A stretch of DNA of 64,000 nt, from positions 1 to 64,000 of the forward strand of contig NZ_VSLG01000007.1 of NCBI RefSeq assembly GCF_008919445.1, written 5' to 3'. This DNA comes from Serinicoccus kebangsaanensis. Lineage in GTDB: Bacteria > Actinomycetota > Actinomycetes > Actinomycetales > Dermatophilaceae. The notes below the pieces were generated by a model. It was not told the DNA's origin and did not search any database. It worked only from the letters and a program-made list of their open reading frames with translations. Positions 33,439 to 41,433 of the stretch are shown one piece after another. Position numbers and translations under genes: made by a program. The first letter of the stretch is position 1; every line of letters starts with the position of its first letter.

Positions 33439-35294
33439 GTCAGTCCACCGCTGAGACCGCTCTGTGGCTCCTCGTGCTGCTGCCAGCGCTGGTCGGTGCC
33501 GCTCTGACGCTCCTTCGTCCACAGCGCGCGGCGGTCACCGCCTCCCTGGTCACGGCAGGAGTCACGGCTGCTCTGGCGCTCTTCGTGAGCGTGACCGGGC
33601 CGCAGGTGGGAGTGCCGTTCATGGCCGGCAGCCACCTCGCGCTCGGGGTCGACCCCCTGTCGGCGCTCGTCGTCCCCACGATCGCGGTCGTGACCCTTCT
33701 GGTGCTCCTCTTCTCCGCGGGTGAGATCCAACGGTCCCGCGCCCGCTTCCATGGGCTCATGCTCCTCTTCGCCGCCGGTGCGTTGCTGACTGCCACCGCG
33801 CAGACGCTGCCCGCGCTTCTCCTGGCCTGGGAGGTCATGGGCGCGACCTCCTTCGCCCTCGTCGGCTTCTGGTGGCACGAGCAGCGCAGGGTCCGCGCCG
33901 GCACCACCGCCTTCCTGGTGACCCGGGCGGCTGACCTGGGCCTCTACCTGGCGGGTGGGGCGGCTCTCGCCGGCGGCGGCGGGCTGGCACTGACGGATCT
34001 GTCGGCCGCGGACGACGCCTGGCGGCACGTCCTGGCCGGTGGTGTGCTCGTCGCTGCCCTCGGCAAGGCGGCCCAGCTCCCGTTCTCGTTCTGGCTGTCC
34101 AGGGCGATGGAGGGCCCCAGCCCGGTCAGCGCGCTGCTGCACTCGGCCGCGATGGTGGCCATGGGCGGCTACCTGCTGCTACGCACCGAGCCGCTGCTCG
34201 CCTCGACGGGATGGGCCGGGCCTGCCGCCGCCTGGGTCGGCGCGAGCACCGCGCTCCTCCTGGGTGCTGTGGCGCTAGCCCAGCAGGACCTCAAACAGCT
34301 GCTCGCTGCTTCCACCTCGGCCCAGCTGGGCTTCGTCGTGATGGGGGCCGGGCTGGGCACGGTGGGTGGGGGCGCCGCTCACCTCGTGGCGCACGCCTCG
34401 ACCAAGGCGCTGCTCTTCCTCGCTGCCGGGGCCTGGCTCAACGCCTTGGGCACCAAGCACCTGACCGGCCTGCGCGGGGTCGCCCGGCGCTGGCCGCTGG
34501 TCGGCTGGGCCAGCACCCTGGGGGTGCTCTCGCTGGCTGGGGTGGCACCCCTCGCGCTGTGGGCGACCAAGGATGCCGTGCTGGCCGCGGCGCTGGCCCG
34601 GTCACCCTGGTTGTTTGCCGTGGGCATGGCCGCGGCTGCCTTGTCCGCCGCCTACTCCGGCAGGATCCTTCTCGCCGTCTGGGGTCGCGTCCCCGCGCAG
34701 GACCGCACCCGCGTGAAGGAGCATCTCGACGAGGAGCAGCCGGGCACCGGCCACATCGGCCTGCTCGAGCGTCTGCCGATGCTGGCGCTCGCCCTCGGCG
34801 CGGTGACCTTGGGTCTGCTCGCGCTCCCCCCGGTGGGTGACACCTTCGCCCGCGCCCTCGGGGAGGAACCCGCGCACCCGGGCATGGCTGAGATGGCCGG
34901 GTCCGCGGGCATCGCGCTCCTCATGCTCGCCCTCGTCTGGTGGCGCCCGCCTCCCCGCCCCCGCTTGGCCCGCCACTGGCTCGGGCTGGAGACGGCAGCC
35001 CGGACCACCGTCGTGGTCCCGACGCTGGCGCTGGCCCGGGCTCTTGCACGGTTCGACGACCGGGTCCTGGACCGGGGGGTCGGCGCGATGGCGGTGGGTG
35101 CCATCAGCGTGGCGCGGCAGGTGGCCGCTGTCGACGACCACCGGGTCGACGGTCTGGTGGAAGGGCTTGCGGCCCGCGTCCGTCGGCTGGGCCAGGTGGC
35201 GCGGCGCCCCCAGAGCGGGCAGCTTCATCACTACTACGTCCAAGCCGTCGCCGTCCTCGTGGTCGGCGTCCTTCTCCTGCTCACGGTGAGGTGA
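33435..35294 (+). CDS. nuoL: NuoL-like antiporter subunit
   Basis: A 619-residue, ~15-helix antiporter-like subunit. The key acidic residue Glu133 (AWEVMGATSFALVGFWW), the broken-helix Lys211 in GKAAQLPFSFWLSRAMEGPSPVSALLH and His236 are all intact. These match the residues essential for proton translocation in NuoL/MrpA. The C-terminal part has helices and a charged stretch where normal NuoL has its long lateral helix. Start and stop overlap neighbours (ATGA, GTGA). It probably moves H+ or Na+ through the membrane. Confidence 0.9.
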   Translation: MSQSTAETALWLLVLLPALVGAALTLLRPQRAAVTASLVTAGVTAALALFVSVTGPQVGVPFMAGSHLALGVDPLSALVVPTIAVVTLLVLLFSAGEIQRSRARFHGLMLLFAAGALLTATAQTLPALLLAWEVMGATSFALVGFWWHEQRRVRAGTTAFLVTRAADLGLYLAGGAALAGGGGLALTDLSAADDAWRHVLAGGVLVAALGKAAQLPFSFWLSRAMEGPSPVSALLHSAAMVAMGGYLLLRTEPLLASTGWAGPAAAWVGASTALLLGAVALAQQDLKQLLAASTSAQLGFVVMGAGLGTVGGGAAHLVAHASTKALLFLAAGAWLNALGTKHLTGLRGVARRWPLVGWASTLGVLSLAGVAPLALWATKDAVLAAALARSPWLFAVGMAAAALSAAYSGRILLAVWGRVPAQDRTRVKEHLDEEQPGTGHIGLLERLPMLALALGAVTLGLLALPPVGDTFARALGEEPAHPGMAEMAGSAGIALLMLALVWWRPPPRPRLARHWLGLETAARTTVVVPTLALARALARFDDRVLDRGVGAMAVGAISVARQVAAVDDHRVDGLVEGLAARVRRLGQVARRPQSGQLHHYYVQAVAVLVVGVLLLLTVR

Positions 35295-36787
35295 CTGTGC
35301 TCAGTCTGATCATCTTCCTGCCCCTGCTCGGCGCGGTGGCCCTCGTCGTCATCCCACGCCTGGACGGTGCAGCCGCACGGTGGCTCTGGGTGGTGGTCGC
35401 GGCCGCCGACCTGGCCCTCGTCACCGGCCTGTGGCTGGCCTACGAGCCACCGGGGGCAGGCCGGCTGGCCTTCGAGGAGCGGGCGCGGTGGATCCCGGGG
35501 GTCGACAGCAGCTACCACGTAGGTGTGGACGGCCTGTCGCTGCCGCTCATGGCGATGACAGCCGTGATCTTCCTGGCCTGCGCGGTCTTCGCCCTCCGCG
35601 ACCAGGACCGGCCTCGCACCCGGGCGGCGCTCTTCCTCTTCCTGCAGAGCGTGAGCCTGGGCCTGTTCGCCGCCGCCGACCTCATCCTGTTCTTCCTCTT
35701 CTTCGACCTGTCCATCGTCGGGATGTACTTCGTCATCGCCGGGTGGGGCCACGGGGACCGCGGCCGCTCGGCGATGAAGTTCTTCCTCTACACCTTCCTG
35801 GGTTCGCTGTCCCTGCTCGCAGGGTTCATCGGGCTCTACGTCGCTGCTGAGCCGCATACCTTCGACATGGTCGAGCTGGCCGAGCAGACCCCGCTCGACG
35901 GGTCGCCGACGGCCGGCGGGCTGGTGCTCGCGGCGATCCTGCTGGGGCTGGCGGTCAAGACGCCCACGGTGCCGTTCCACACCTGGTTGCCGCCGGCGCA
36001 TACCGACGCCCCCGCGGTCGGGTCGGCAGTGCTCGCCGGTGTCCTGCTGAAGATGGGCACCTATGGATTCGTCCGGATCGCGATGCCGATGCTGCCCGAG
36101 GCCTGGCGGGCCTGGGCCTGGGTGGTCCTCGTGGTCGGCATCGTCTCGGTCGTGTACGGCGCGCTGGTCGCGCTCGCCCAGACCGACCTCAAGCGGATGA
36201 TCGCCTACACCTCGGTCAACCACATGGGCTATGTGGTGCTGGCCGTCGGTGCCGCGGGCATCCTGACCGAGGGCACCGCCCAGGCTCGGTCGGTCGCAGT
36301 CACCGGTGCGGTGACGCAGATGGTCAGCCACGGCCTCATCACTGCCGCCCTGTTCCTGCTCGTTGGCGTGTTCTGGGAGCGCGCGGGCACCTACGATCTG
36401 GGCTCCTACGGCGGACTGGCCGGTCCCGCACCGCGCCTGGCCACGCTCTTCGCCCTCGGCGCGTTCGCATCACTCGGGCTGCCCGGCCTGTCCGGGTTCA
36501 TCGCCGAGTTCCAGGTCTTCGCCGGGAGCATCGCCGTGGCGCCAGTGACCGCGATCGCGCTGGTCGGCCTCCTGCTCACCGCCGCGCTGTTCCTGCGGGC
36601 CCTGCAACGCCTCTTCTCCGGCCCCACCGACGGCGCCTCACGAGGATTCGGCGACCTGCGTCCGGCCGAACTCTGGTCGGTGGCTCCGCTGCTGGCGCTC
36701 TCTCTGCTCATCGGAGTCTTGCCACGGCCACTGCTCGGCGTGGTCGAGCCCGCTGCAGACCTCGTCGTCCAGCTCGTCGGGAGGTAG
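35291..36787 (+). CDS. nuoM: NuoM-like antiporter subunit
   Basis: A 498-residue NuoM homologue with ~14 helices. The position of the TM5 glutamate holds Asp139 (LFFDLSIVGMYFVIAGWG), a conservative change. LAVKTPTVPFHTWLPPAHTDAP keeps the first Lys and the broken helix, and VLLKMGTYGF keeps the second. QTDLKRMIAYTSVNHMG is standard. The GTG at 35291 overlaps the nuoL stop. A later GTG at 35297 would shorten the protein by two residues. Confidence 0.9.
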   Translation: MTVLSLIIFLPLLGAVALVVIPRLDGAAARWLWVVVAAADLALVTGLWLAYEPPGAGRLAFEERARWIPGVDSSYHVGVDGLSLPLMAMTAVIFLACAVFALRDQDRPRTRAALFLFLQSVSLGLFAAADLILFFLFFDLSIVGMYFVIAGWGHGDRGRSAMKFFLYTFLGSLSLLAGFIGLYVAAEPHTFDMVELAEQTPLDGSPTAGGLVLAAILLGLAVKTPTVPFHTWLPPAHTDAPAVGSAVLAGVLLKMGTYGFVRIAMPMLPEAWRAWAWVVLVVGIVSVVYGALVALAQTDLKRMIAYTSVNHMGYVVLAVGAAGILTEGTAQARSVAVTGAVTQMVSHGLITAALFLLVGVFWERAGTYDLGSYGGLAGPAPRLATLFALGAFASLGLPGLSGFIAEFQVFAGSIAVAPVTAIALVGLLLTAALFLRALQRLFSGPTDGASRGFGDLRPAELWSVAPLLALSLLIGVLPRPLLGVVEPAADLVVQLVGR

Positions 36788-36793
36788 GCCGCG

Positions 36794-38197
36794 GTGGAGT
36801 CCATGGCGATGCGACCACTGCTGTTGCTGCCGGAGATCGTGCTCTTCGTCGGCGGGCTCGCGGTGCTGCTCGGCGGGTCCTTCCTGCCGCGCACCCGCCA
36901 GTGGGTCACCCGGGTCATCGCCGGTGTCGCCTCGGTCGTCGCGGCCGTCCTCGGCGCGGTCGCCATGTCCGGTACGTCGACGACGGCCATGGAGGGAACC
37001 TTCATCGTGGACACGACCACCGGGGTCGCGCGTCTCGTCGCCGCGCTCGGTGCCTTGGTGGTGCTCGCGCTGGCGGCGGACGAGATCGATGCCAGCCCCC
37101 GGGAGAGCGAAGCCTATGCGCTGCTGCTCTTCTCCACCGCCGGGACACTGGTCCTCGCCGGAGCGGACGACCTGCTCGTCGTCGCGGTCGGGTTCCTCCT
37201 GGCCAGCGTTCCGCTCTACGGGCTCATCGGCATCACGGGCACCGCCCTGGGGGCTGAGGCTGCGATGAAGACCTACTTGCTCGGCGCGCTCCTCGGCATC
37301 CTCCTGCTGGCCGGTATCACCCTGCTCTACGGTGTGGCGGCCACCACGTCGTACGCAGAGCTGACCGACCGGCTCGCCGAGGCGCCGACAGGGGTGGTCG
37401 CCGCAGGCCTCGTCGGGGTGCTGGGCGGGCTGATGTTCAAGGCTGGTGGCGTTCCGGGACACTTCTGGGTCCCCGATGCGGCGCAGGGAGCCGGCGGTGC
37501 GGTCGCGGCCTTTCTCACGACCGTGCCGAAGATCGGTGCGGTCATCGCCGTGTACCGCCTCGTCAGCGTCCTGCCCGGCACGCTGGCCTGGCCGGCTCTG
37601 GTCGCCGCTCTGGCGGTCGCGAGCATGACGTTGGGCAACCTCGCCGCCTACGGGCAGACCGATCCCAGACGACTTCTCGGCTGGTCCACCGTCAGCCAGG
37701 TGGGCTACCTGCTCGTCCCGGTCGCGGTCGCCGGGCGCAGCGACCTGGCGCTGCCTTCGCTACTGCTCTACCTGGCCGGCTACACCGTGACCAACCTGGC
37801 AGCCTTCGCCGTGACGACCGCTCTTCCGACAGGGCGCGAGCTGGCCGCCTACCGCGGGATGGCCAGGTCCTACCCGTGGCTCGGGGCGGCGCTGGCCGTG
37901 GCGCTGCTCGGGCTGCTGGGGACCCCGCCCACCGTGGTCTTCGTCGGCAAGCTGACGATCACAGCCGCGGCCTGGGACGCCGGCTACGCCTGGCTAGGCG
38001 TACTCGCCCTCCTCAACACCCTCGTCAGCCTGTTCTACTACCTGCGCTGGATCGCCGCCCTCTACGCCCACCCCACGGGGCAGCTCCCGGAGACCCGCGC
38101 ACCACTCTCCTGGTCACGCACGGCTGCCCTCGTCACCGCCGCCCTCAGCGTGCTCCTCGGCATCGGCGCCGGACCCCTGTGGACCATCTTGGCCTGA
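36794..38197 (+). CDS. nuoN: NuoN-like antiporter subunit
   Basis: A 467-residue NuoN homologue, last gene of the cluster. The Lys of MFKAGGVPGHFWVPDA (Lys216) and TVPKIGA are kept, but the TM5 glutamate of the family (GLELLSLPLY) is replaced: residues 133-142 read GFLLASVPLY, with Leu135 in the Glu place. The channel in this subunit may be impaired or rewired. The start may be GTG 36794 or ATG 36803. A terminator follows at 38305. Confidence 0.88.
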   Translation: MESMAMRPLLLLPEIVLFVGGLAVLLGGSFLPRTRQWVTRVIAGVASVVAAVLGAVAMSGTSTTAMEGTFIVDTTTGVARLVAALGALVVLALAADEIDASPRESEAYALLLFSTAGTLVLAGADDLLVVAVGFLLASVPLYGLIGITGTALGAEAAMKTYLLGALLGILLLAGITLLYGVAATTSYAELTDRLAEAPTGVVAAGLVGVLGGLMFKAGGVPGHFWVPDAAQGAGGAVAAFLTTVPKIGAVIAVYRLVSVLPGTLAWPALVAALAVASMTLGNLAAYGQTDPRRLLGWSTVSQVGYLLVPVAVAGRSDLALPSLLLYLAGYTVTNLAAFAVTTALPTGRELAAYRGMARSYPWLGAALAVALLGLLGTPPTVVFVGKLTITAAAWDAGYAWLGVLALLNTLVSLFYYLRWIAALYAHPTGQLPETRAPLSWSRTAALVTAALSVLLGIGAGPLWTILA

Positions 38198-38304
38198 CTC
38201 CCCGTCTCAGAGGCGGTCCCGGAGGAGCTCCGCCCCGGGCACAGCACCTCGGCGAGCGGGACACCGCATTGGGGGCGCCCTCGCGACGCACCCTCACGGG
38301 GATG

Positions 38305-38341
38305 CCGATAGGCCCCGACCAGTGCGGTCGGGGCCTATCGG
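38305..38341. terminator. Strong bidirectional terminator at the end of the Nuo-like cluster
   Basis: A perfect 15-base inverted repeat (CCGATAGGCCCCGAC at 38305-38319 and its complement at 38327-38341) with a 7-base loop separates nuoN from the convergent NlpC gene. There is no T tract on either side, as is usual for actinobacterial terminators. The preceding 107 bases contain no gene I can support. Confidence 0.85.
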
Positions 38342-38361
38342 TCAGGCTGGTGCGTGCTCGG

Positions 38362-39189
38362 TCAGCCCACGCGGCCGTAGCCGGAGACGCCGGGGAAAAC
38401 CTCGCGCAGGGATAGCACCTTGCCCGGGGTCGGCGAGTCGTACATCATGCCGTTCCCGGCGTAGATGCCGATGTGGTAGGCCGGGTACCCGTAGAAGACC
38501 AGGTCACCGGGCTGCGGGGTGCTCACCGGCGTGGCGAAGGCCTGCTGCTGGGCTGCCGTGCGCGGCAGACTGATACCCACCTGGGCGAAGACATAGCTCG
38601 TGAAGCCAGAGCAGTCGAAGCCGGCAGGCGTGCTGCCACCCCACTGGTAAGGGGTACCGACGTACTGCGAGGCGATGCCTACCACCCCACCGGTAGCGGC
38701 GGGCGCGGCGGCAGCGGCCGGCTGCGGCTCCGGCTCGGCCTGCACGGCGGGCTCGGGCTCGGCCGCGGGCTCCGCGGTGGCGGCGCGCTCGTTGGTCCGG
38801 CTGGCGCTGGTCTCCTCACGGGTGGCGACCTGCTCGGCGACCGGCTCCTCGACGGTGGGCTCGGCCTCGGCGACCGGCTCCTCCTCGACGGGGGTGTAGG
38901 CGCTGAACCCGCTGATCCCGAAGGAGGCGAGCTCGATGTCCTCGGGGGCGGCCGCGGCCTCGGCCGGGCGGTCCACCGTCACGGTGCGGTCGGCGCTGAC
39001 TCCCGCGCCCAGGCGCAGCAGGCCCTCGCCCCGCTCCTGGGACAGGTCGGGGGTGGCCGTGGCGCTCAGGGTGGCGCCGGCCAGCAGGCCCGTGGACGTG
39101 GCCGCGACGGCGGCGGTGCGGGTCAGGGTGCTTCCGGTCGCGCTGAGGCGACTGGGCCGACGGTGGCGGCCCGTGGTGCGCTGCGTCAT
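38362..39189 (-). CDS. NlpC/P60 peptidoglycan hydrolase (secreted)
   Basis: A 275-residue secreted endopeptidase. The N-terminus is basic followed by a signal-type helix (about 21-45). Then comes a long acidic Glu/Pro/Ala linker (100-165) and the NlpC/P60 domain from about 168. Cys193 in FDCSGF and His239 in AYHIGIY are the catalytic pair. It should cleave stem-peptide bonds in the cell wall. GGAGG lies six bases before the ATG, and a c-di-AMP riboswitch covers the leader, so expression follows the nucleotide second messenger that reports turgor and wall status. Confidence 0.9.
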   Translation of the reverse strand: MTQRTTGRHRRPSRLSATGSTLTRTAAVAATSTGLLAGATLSATATPDLSQERGEGLLRLGAGVSADRTVTVDRPAEAAAAPEDIELASFGISGFSAYTPVEEEPVAEAEPTVEEPVAEQVATREETSASRTNERAATAEPAAEPEPAVQAEPEPQPAAAAAPAATGGVVGIASQYVGTPYQWGGSTPAGFDCSGFTSYVFAQVGISLPRTAAQQQAFATPVSTPQPGDLVFYGYPAYHIGIYAGNGMMYDSPTPGKVLSLREVFPGVSGYGRVG

Positions 39190-39200
39190 GTAGATCCTCC

Positions 39201-39330
39201 AGTGCCTGCGGGGTCAGCTGTCGGGCTAGGGCTGGAGTGCCCCTGGGCCAACGTCTGCGGCCCTACGCCCCGAGGAGCGACACGGCTCCATGAGGTGGTT
39301 CCCCCGCTCCTGTCAAGCGGTGTTGTTACG
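39201..39330 (-). ncRNA. c-di-AMP riboswitch (ydaO-yuaA type)
   Basis: The minus-strand leader of the NlpC gene contains the class landmarks in order: GCTTGACAGGAGCGGGGGAACC, then CTCGGGGCGTAGGG, then AGCCCTAGCCCGACAGCTGACC and CGCAGGC just before the Shine-Dalgarno. CGGGGGAACC, GGGGCGnA and CCGACAGCTnACC are the conserved ligand-pocket segments of ydaO-type riboswitches. In actinobacteria the class is found before cell-wall hydrolase and Rpf genes, switching them off when c-di-AMP is high. Ends are approximate. Confidence 0.85.
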
Positions 39331-39555
39331 TGCCACGGCCCCGAGTGCGCGCGGACAGGATTAGGCGGTCACGCGCCGGGGATCCCCCCAGGGAGGAGGA
39401 CTCGACGAGACTACACAGAGCGGCTGACAAATGTCACGTTCAGGTAACGACGTTGTGGACAACTCGTGAAGACCTCACCCGTCACAAGCCCTGTGACCTG
39501 CATAGATGCCGATGTAGTTGACCGCTTTCCCAGGTTACGCGTGAGCCATCTCACA
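39331..39555. other. Intergenic region upstream of the riboswitch
   Basis: This stretch should hold the NlpC promoter (minus strand, above about 39335) and the 3' region of the IdeR-type gene. It is more AT-rich than its surroundings. No reading frame, repeat or clear terminator hairpin was recognised. Confidence 0.5.
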
Positions 39556-40251
39556 TCACGACGACGTCTCGGCGACGCAGAAGATGTGTGCGGCGACGTC
39601 GGTCGGGAGCGACACCGCCTCACCGTCGGCGGCCTCCACGATGGTCCGGCCGTCCTCGCCCCAGACGTCGACCGCTGCCCCGGGACGCACCCCTGACTCG
39701 AGCAGCAGCCCCAGCACCTCGGGGTCGACCTGGACCGGCTCCCCCAGCCGGACGATCTGGGTGGAGGTGCGCCCGTCGCGCTCGGCGACCTCGCTGCTCG
39801 GGATCCCGTGCGCGGCGGGTGCGGCGGCCTGCCCCAGCTCGTCCAGCCCGGGGATCGGGTTGCCGTAGGGAGAGCAGGCGCCGTCCTCGACGAGCTCCAG
39901 GATGCGCTTCTCCACCTGCTCGCTCATGACGTGCTCCCACCGGCACGCCTCGTCGTGGACGTAGGCGGGGTCGAGCCCGATGACGTCCGTCAGCAGGCGC
40001 TCGGCGAGCCGGTGCTTGCGCATCACCCGGACCGCCGCCCCGCGACCCTTCCCGGTGAGCACCAGGTGCCGGTCCTCGGCCAGCTCCAGCAGGCCGTCGC
40101 GCTCCATCCGCGCCACCGTCTGCGAGACGGTGGGCCCGGACTGGCCGAGCCGCTCCGCGATGCGGGCGCGCATCGGCAGCACGCCGTCCTCCTCCAGCTC
40201 GAAGATGGTCTTGAGGTACATCTCGGTCGTGTCGATGAGATCGCCGCTCAC
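39556..40251 (-). CDS. ideR: Iron-dependent transcriptional regulator, DtxR/IdeR family
   Basis: A 231-residue, three-domain regulator of the length of IdeR/DtxR. It has an N-terminal winged helix (ERLGQSGPTVSQTVARMERDGLL), a dimerisation/metal domain with CRWEHVMSEQVEKRI, and a C-terminal SH3-like domain. The Cys, Glu and His residues of the metal sites are present. With Fe2+ it represses siderophore and uptake genes. The GTG start has TAGGAT (40258-40263) six bases upstream. Mn-type MntR is shorter and lacks the SH3 domain, which favours the iron role. Confidence 0.88.
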   Translation of the reverse strand: MSGDLIDTTEMYLKTIFELEEDGVLPMRARIAERLGQSGPTVSQTVARMERDGLLELAEDRHLVLTGKGRGAAVRVMRKHRLAERLLTDVIGLDPAYVHDEACRWEHVMSEQVEKRILELVEDGACSPYGNPIPGLDELGQAAAPAAHGIPSSEVAERDGRTSTQIVRLGEPVQVDPEVLGLLLESGVRPGAAVDVWGEDGRTIVEAADGEAVSLPTDVAAHIFCVAETSS

Positions 40252-40300
40252 GGTGCCATCCTAAGCGTCCTCGGGGACAGTCGTCGGCTCGCTCCGGCGC

Positions 40301-40987
40301 TCACGGCTGGATCCTGGACCGGCGCCAGCAGTCCGGGTCGTCCAGGCCACCCTGCCCGACCCGGTCCCAGACCAGGCGGTCGTGCAGCCGGTTCCGGCGA
40401 CCGGCCCAGACCTCCACCCGGTCGGCCAGGATGCGATACCCGCCCCAGCCGTCGGGGACGGGCACGTCGTCCGCCGAGCCGTGGTCCGGCCAGCGGCGTT
40501 CGCAGGCGGCGTAGGCACGCTCCAGGGAGTCGCGGTCCGCGACGGGCCGGCTCTGCTCGGAGGCGTGCGCGCTGATCCGGGAGCCGTAGGGGCGGCTACG
40601 GAAGTACTCGGTCACCAGGGCGCGGTCGAGCAGCGCCGCACGGCCGCGGAACCGCACCGCGCGGAACATCGAGGGCCAGGTGAGGGACGCGGCCACGGCG
40701 TCGTTCTGCCCCAGCTGCAGACCCTTGGCGGAGCCGGTGTTGGTGAGGAACGCCGGCCCCGTCCCGTCGAGGAAGCGCATGAGCACGGTGCGGACGTCCG
40801 GCATACCGTCCCCGTCCACGGTGGCCACCGACAGGGCCGACGGCTCCGGCACGTCGCCCCGGTCCTGCTGCCGCGCCGAGGCCTGCTCCAGCCACGCCCG
40901 CACCAGCGGGAGCGGCGCGTCCGGGGCGTCCTGCTCGGCGATCCCCTCGCCGGTGTAGTCGGTGCGCCCCCCGAGCGTCCCGCTCAC
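40301..40987 (-). CDS. pdxH: Pyridoxamine 5'-phosphate oxidase PdxH
   Basis: A 228-residue FMN enzyme oxidising PNP/PMP to pyridoxal phosphate with O2. Motifs include the RTVLMRFLDGTG FMN-binding segment, TNTGSAKGLQL, RAVRFRGRAALLD, RPYGSRISAHASEQSRPV and a C-terminal RRNRLHDRLVWDR followed by WRRSRIQP, which reads as the classical PdxH ending (RL.P). GTG overlaps the stop of the upstream small gene (GTGA), making a two-gene operon. Confidence 0.93.
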   Translation of the reverse strand: MSGTLGGRTDYTGEGIAEQDAPDAPLPLVRAWLEQASARQQDRGDVPEPSALSVATVDGDGMPDVRTVLMRFLDGTGPAFLTNTGSAKGLQLGQNDAVAASLTWPSMFRAVRFRGRAALLDRALVTEYFRSRPYGSRISAHASEQSRPVADRDSLERAYAACERRWPDHGSADDVPVPDGWGGYRILADRVEVWAGRRNRLHDRLVWDRVGQGGLDDPDCWRRSRIQP

Positions 40988-41382
40988 CGCTTCCCCCTGC
41001 GCGGCAGGTGGACGGTGCGCCGCAGCTCGTCCGGGGTATGCCGCTTCTCCGGGTCGGCGTTCAGCAGCAGGCTGTCGAAGGGCGCGTCGGTGTGGGGATG
41101 CACGCCGACCGGCTCGTTGCGGGAGAAGACGACCCAGTAGGGCTGGCCGCGGTAGAACACCTGCTGCAGCGAGCCCTCCACCACGGTGTCGGCATGGGCG
41201 AGGGCGTGCTTGCGGGGGTTGGTGCGGGCCTTCGCCGCCTGGTCCTGCACGAACCTGGTCGCCGGCTCGCGCTGCTTGAGGATCTGGTCGACGACCTGCG
41301 GGCCGTACTTCTGGGCCATGGCGTAGACGACGGGTCCGTACTTGATCGCCTGCTTGGCCAGCCGGGTCTTGCCACCGGGCAC
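40984..41382 (-). CDS. Conserved small basic protein preceding pdxH; function unknown
   Basis: A 132-residue hydrophilic protein: a Lys/Arg-rich N-terminal part with IKYGPVVYAMAQKYGPQVVDQI, an ESLQQVFYRGQPYWVVFS-type strand pair (GSLQQVFYRGQP), and a C-terminal LRRTVHLPRRGKR. The VFYRGQPYWVVFSRNEPV segment suggests a small beta-sheet. No family name comes to mind. The GTG at 41382 is chosen because AGGAGG (41387-41392 on the complement) lies four bases before it; an upstream GTG at 41409 has no such site. It is translationally coupled to pdxH. Confidence 0.65.
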   Translation of the reverse strand: MPGGKTRLAKQAIKYGPVVYAMAQKYGPQVVDQILKQREPATRFVQDQAAKARTNPRKHALAHADTVVEGSLQQVFYRGQPYWVVFSRNEPVGVHPHTDAPFDSLLLNADPEKRHTPDELRRTVHLPRRGKR

Positions 41383-41433
41383 GGGTCCTCCTGCGGATCT
41401 GGGGTGCACCGCCAGCCTAGGCGGTCTCCTCAG

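Noticed and set aside
30099-38197. Calling the cluster an NADH:quinone oxidoreductase
   Set aside because: Subunits C, E, F, G and I are missing and the B/D-like part lacks Fe-S ligands, so NADH oxidation cannot be inferred from the membrane subunits.
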